DNA of 8,919 bases from Victivallales bacterium (GTDB taxonomy: Bacteria > Verrucomicrobiota > Lentisphaeria > Oligosphaerales > Oligosphaeraceae). Below, piece after piece: positions 8,701-8,919 of the stretch. Under the pieces are notes generated by a model. It did not search any database and had not been told where the DNA came from. It was given only the letters and a program-made list of their open reading frames with translations. The stretch's first letter is position 1, and each line of letters starts with the position of its first letter. Position numbers and translations under genes: made by a program. The stretch covers positions 1 through 8,919 of the forward strand of contig JAFYGL010000305.1 in assembly GCA_017543165.1 (NCBI GenBank). Reading direction: 5' to 3'.

Positions 8701-8919
8701 TTGCCAGGGCATTGATGTTGTCGTTGACCTTCCAATTGCCGTCGCTCACCAGCGCACCGCCCTTGACGCCCTTGCTGTTTGCATAGTGGAACTGGTTGAA
8801 ACTGCTGTCCCATGGCATGGTGAACATCCAGAAGTACTTTGGCTTTGTGGCGATGTCCTCCACCTTGTACTTGAAAGCCCATGTGAGGCCCTTTTCCGCA
8901 TCCAGTTCATAGCGGGAGA
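5762..8919 (-). CDS. GH123-like (DUF6067-type) multidomain glycoside hydrolase, 5' end cut by window edge
   Basis: This is a putative secreted glycan-degrading enzyme. The 1051 residues seen stay open to the right edge; the first possible in-window start is a GTG at 8863, but in-frame coding (YELDAEKGLTWAFKYK) precedes it, so the true start and any signal peptide are outside. Residues ~1-150 look like the end of a beta-rich domain. Residues ~168-298 resemble a jelly-roll carbohydrate-binding module (FMLDFEEN ... YNPTEVPLYIDSVKFTRLE). Residues ~335-900 match the GH123/DUF6067 layout: a beta-sandwich with GLLWFCASEQYWSP (~522-534), then a barrel with YGCDGVANLDEWGP and GYYDRDGKRYPEY. The adjacent Asp765-Glu766 in NLDEW is the candidate equivalent of the Asp-Glu pair that GH123 enzymes use in substrate-assisted cleavage of N-acetylgalactosaminides. 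Residues ~958-1051 form a C-terminal beta domain. The family is moderately sure and the substrate unknown. It lies first in line before the transporter genes. Confidence 0.75.
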   Translation of the reverse strand, partial: SRYELDAEKGLTWAFKYKVEDIATKPKYFWMFTMPWDSSFNQFHYANSKGVKGGALVSDGNWKVNDNINALAIYSPKLQTLVLTKIATPIPTEMRNYTIWDHKSYHKFYVQHKLTNWTLGYTSPEYVTSYAAHKVGEEQWATVADDLLKGGKPSIATVQPSAAKPDFMLDFEENAPYNVDEEHFEGKKCYIFQGKSNNETRRIPVALKAKESYKLELAMRKGTCTVNESKKICYAIGYYSGDTFKPFFKEGGANIPGEDKWTASRATINVPAEAKDCAIVLYNPTEVPLYIDSVKFTRLEPGSVAAKAAQEGLVSRPLPPITEEQAAKEDWLTNRRGIEALDDDFILPPFTPINYKNGTASVWGREYSFTNLGLLNGVKIHGSEFMAGPMSFSAKVNGKYVDFKVDRQVLLRERKGVVELFSRANSPNVDIEVRTAIEYDGMVKVDFTFDPRGTVEIEDFHYSIPLPEKNATFIQYTGAREGGLSLNVPRVSNTRRLPAGEGILWKAPFKIQVWLGGYEKGLLWFCASEQYWSPHARSQRKQGLSVERKAGLVTLNVQPISEPRLFSRRTTYTFGLMATPVRPRPDGWRLADMNYDYRADSAEKQTGADTPVIYSSGSYDFRPPATDNPQRVGFYPRIYDVEAYKARLDKAHRKNRLFGLYIDPILCNLGIYKNMSQYKAVPWDPTTDNADTNSVKQEEPFLWQPPEVKKYYFEWRKEPLSTAPYGKQKGERQFQVGLGSRYQDFFCYLMETHAQYGCDGVANLDEWGPVPDTNHKHDMGYYDRDGKRYPEYDWFARRDLLKRMCHVFYKKHGRIPVMRVHTAATLVVPIASFCESIITGENINSAYFQKASLMDQYTVNAKEILASLENGGQDFLYYVSNPDRWAIEYGGQAFGWAGCIISNITKSPKIDSKYAASEEAARDYLAMCLTHDNILQPIFCNPNPAYKLMKIKQDFHIGDKEVRFFPYWGEQHPVTSDGKECYSVCWENKGKYLISVANLSLKNQDLTVKLDKAFFKKGKLVDAESGQAIQLNGNQFKASIPRRNYKLYLAE

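Noticed and set aside
8861..8863. GTG at 8863 as the true start of the hydrolase
   Set aside because: The frame continues upstream to the window edge with coding-like residues, no Shine-Dalgarno precedes it, and no signal peptide follows it.

Overview
The window is one co-oriented block on the minus strand. It carries four genes that read, in transcription order from right to left: a large GH123-like glycoside hydrolase (5' end beyond the right edge), a substrate-binding protein fused to a MalF-type permease, a MalG-type permease carrying a very large extracytoplasmic insertion, and a UgpC/MalK-type ATPase (3' end beyond the left edge). No convincing gene lies on the plus strand, and no RNA gene, mobile element or CRISPR array was seen.

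The likely source is a Gram-negative, glycan-degrading bacterium. The enlarged carbohydrate transporter subunits, the GH123/DUF6067-like hydrolase and the moderate-to-high GC coding style recall Lentisphaerota (Victivallis-like) or the neighbouring Planctomycetota/Verrucomicrobiota/Kiritimatiellota. This is inference from gene style; no taxonomic marker is present.

Layout: 5762-8919 is the hydrolase. 5655-5761 is a 107-base intercistronic leader with a perfect TATAAT, a 20-base dyad and a strong GC hairpin. 3105-5654 is the binding protein-permease fusion. 12 bases separate it from the second permease (1068-3092), and 11 bases separate that from the ATPase (1-1056). Good Shine-Dalgarno sequences precede the last two genes, so the transport genes form a tight operon.

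Working model: an exported hydrolase cuts a glycan, perhaps one containing N-acetylhexosamine. The tethered binding domain captures the product. The MalF-like and MalG-like halves form the channel, and two copies of the ATPase drive import. The unusual part is the transporter architecture. The binding protein is covalently fused to one permease through an added membrane helix and carries a canonical EF-hand-type calcium loop. The other permease has about 380 residues inserted between its first and second membrane helices, and these contain a repeat of about 70 residues (three clear copies, perhaps four). Together they would give an importer with its own fixed extracytoplasmic superstructure.
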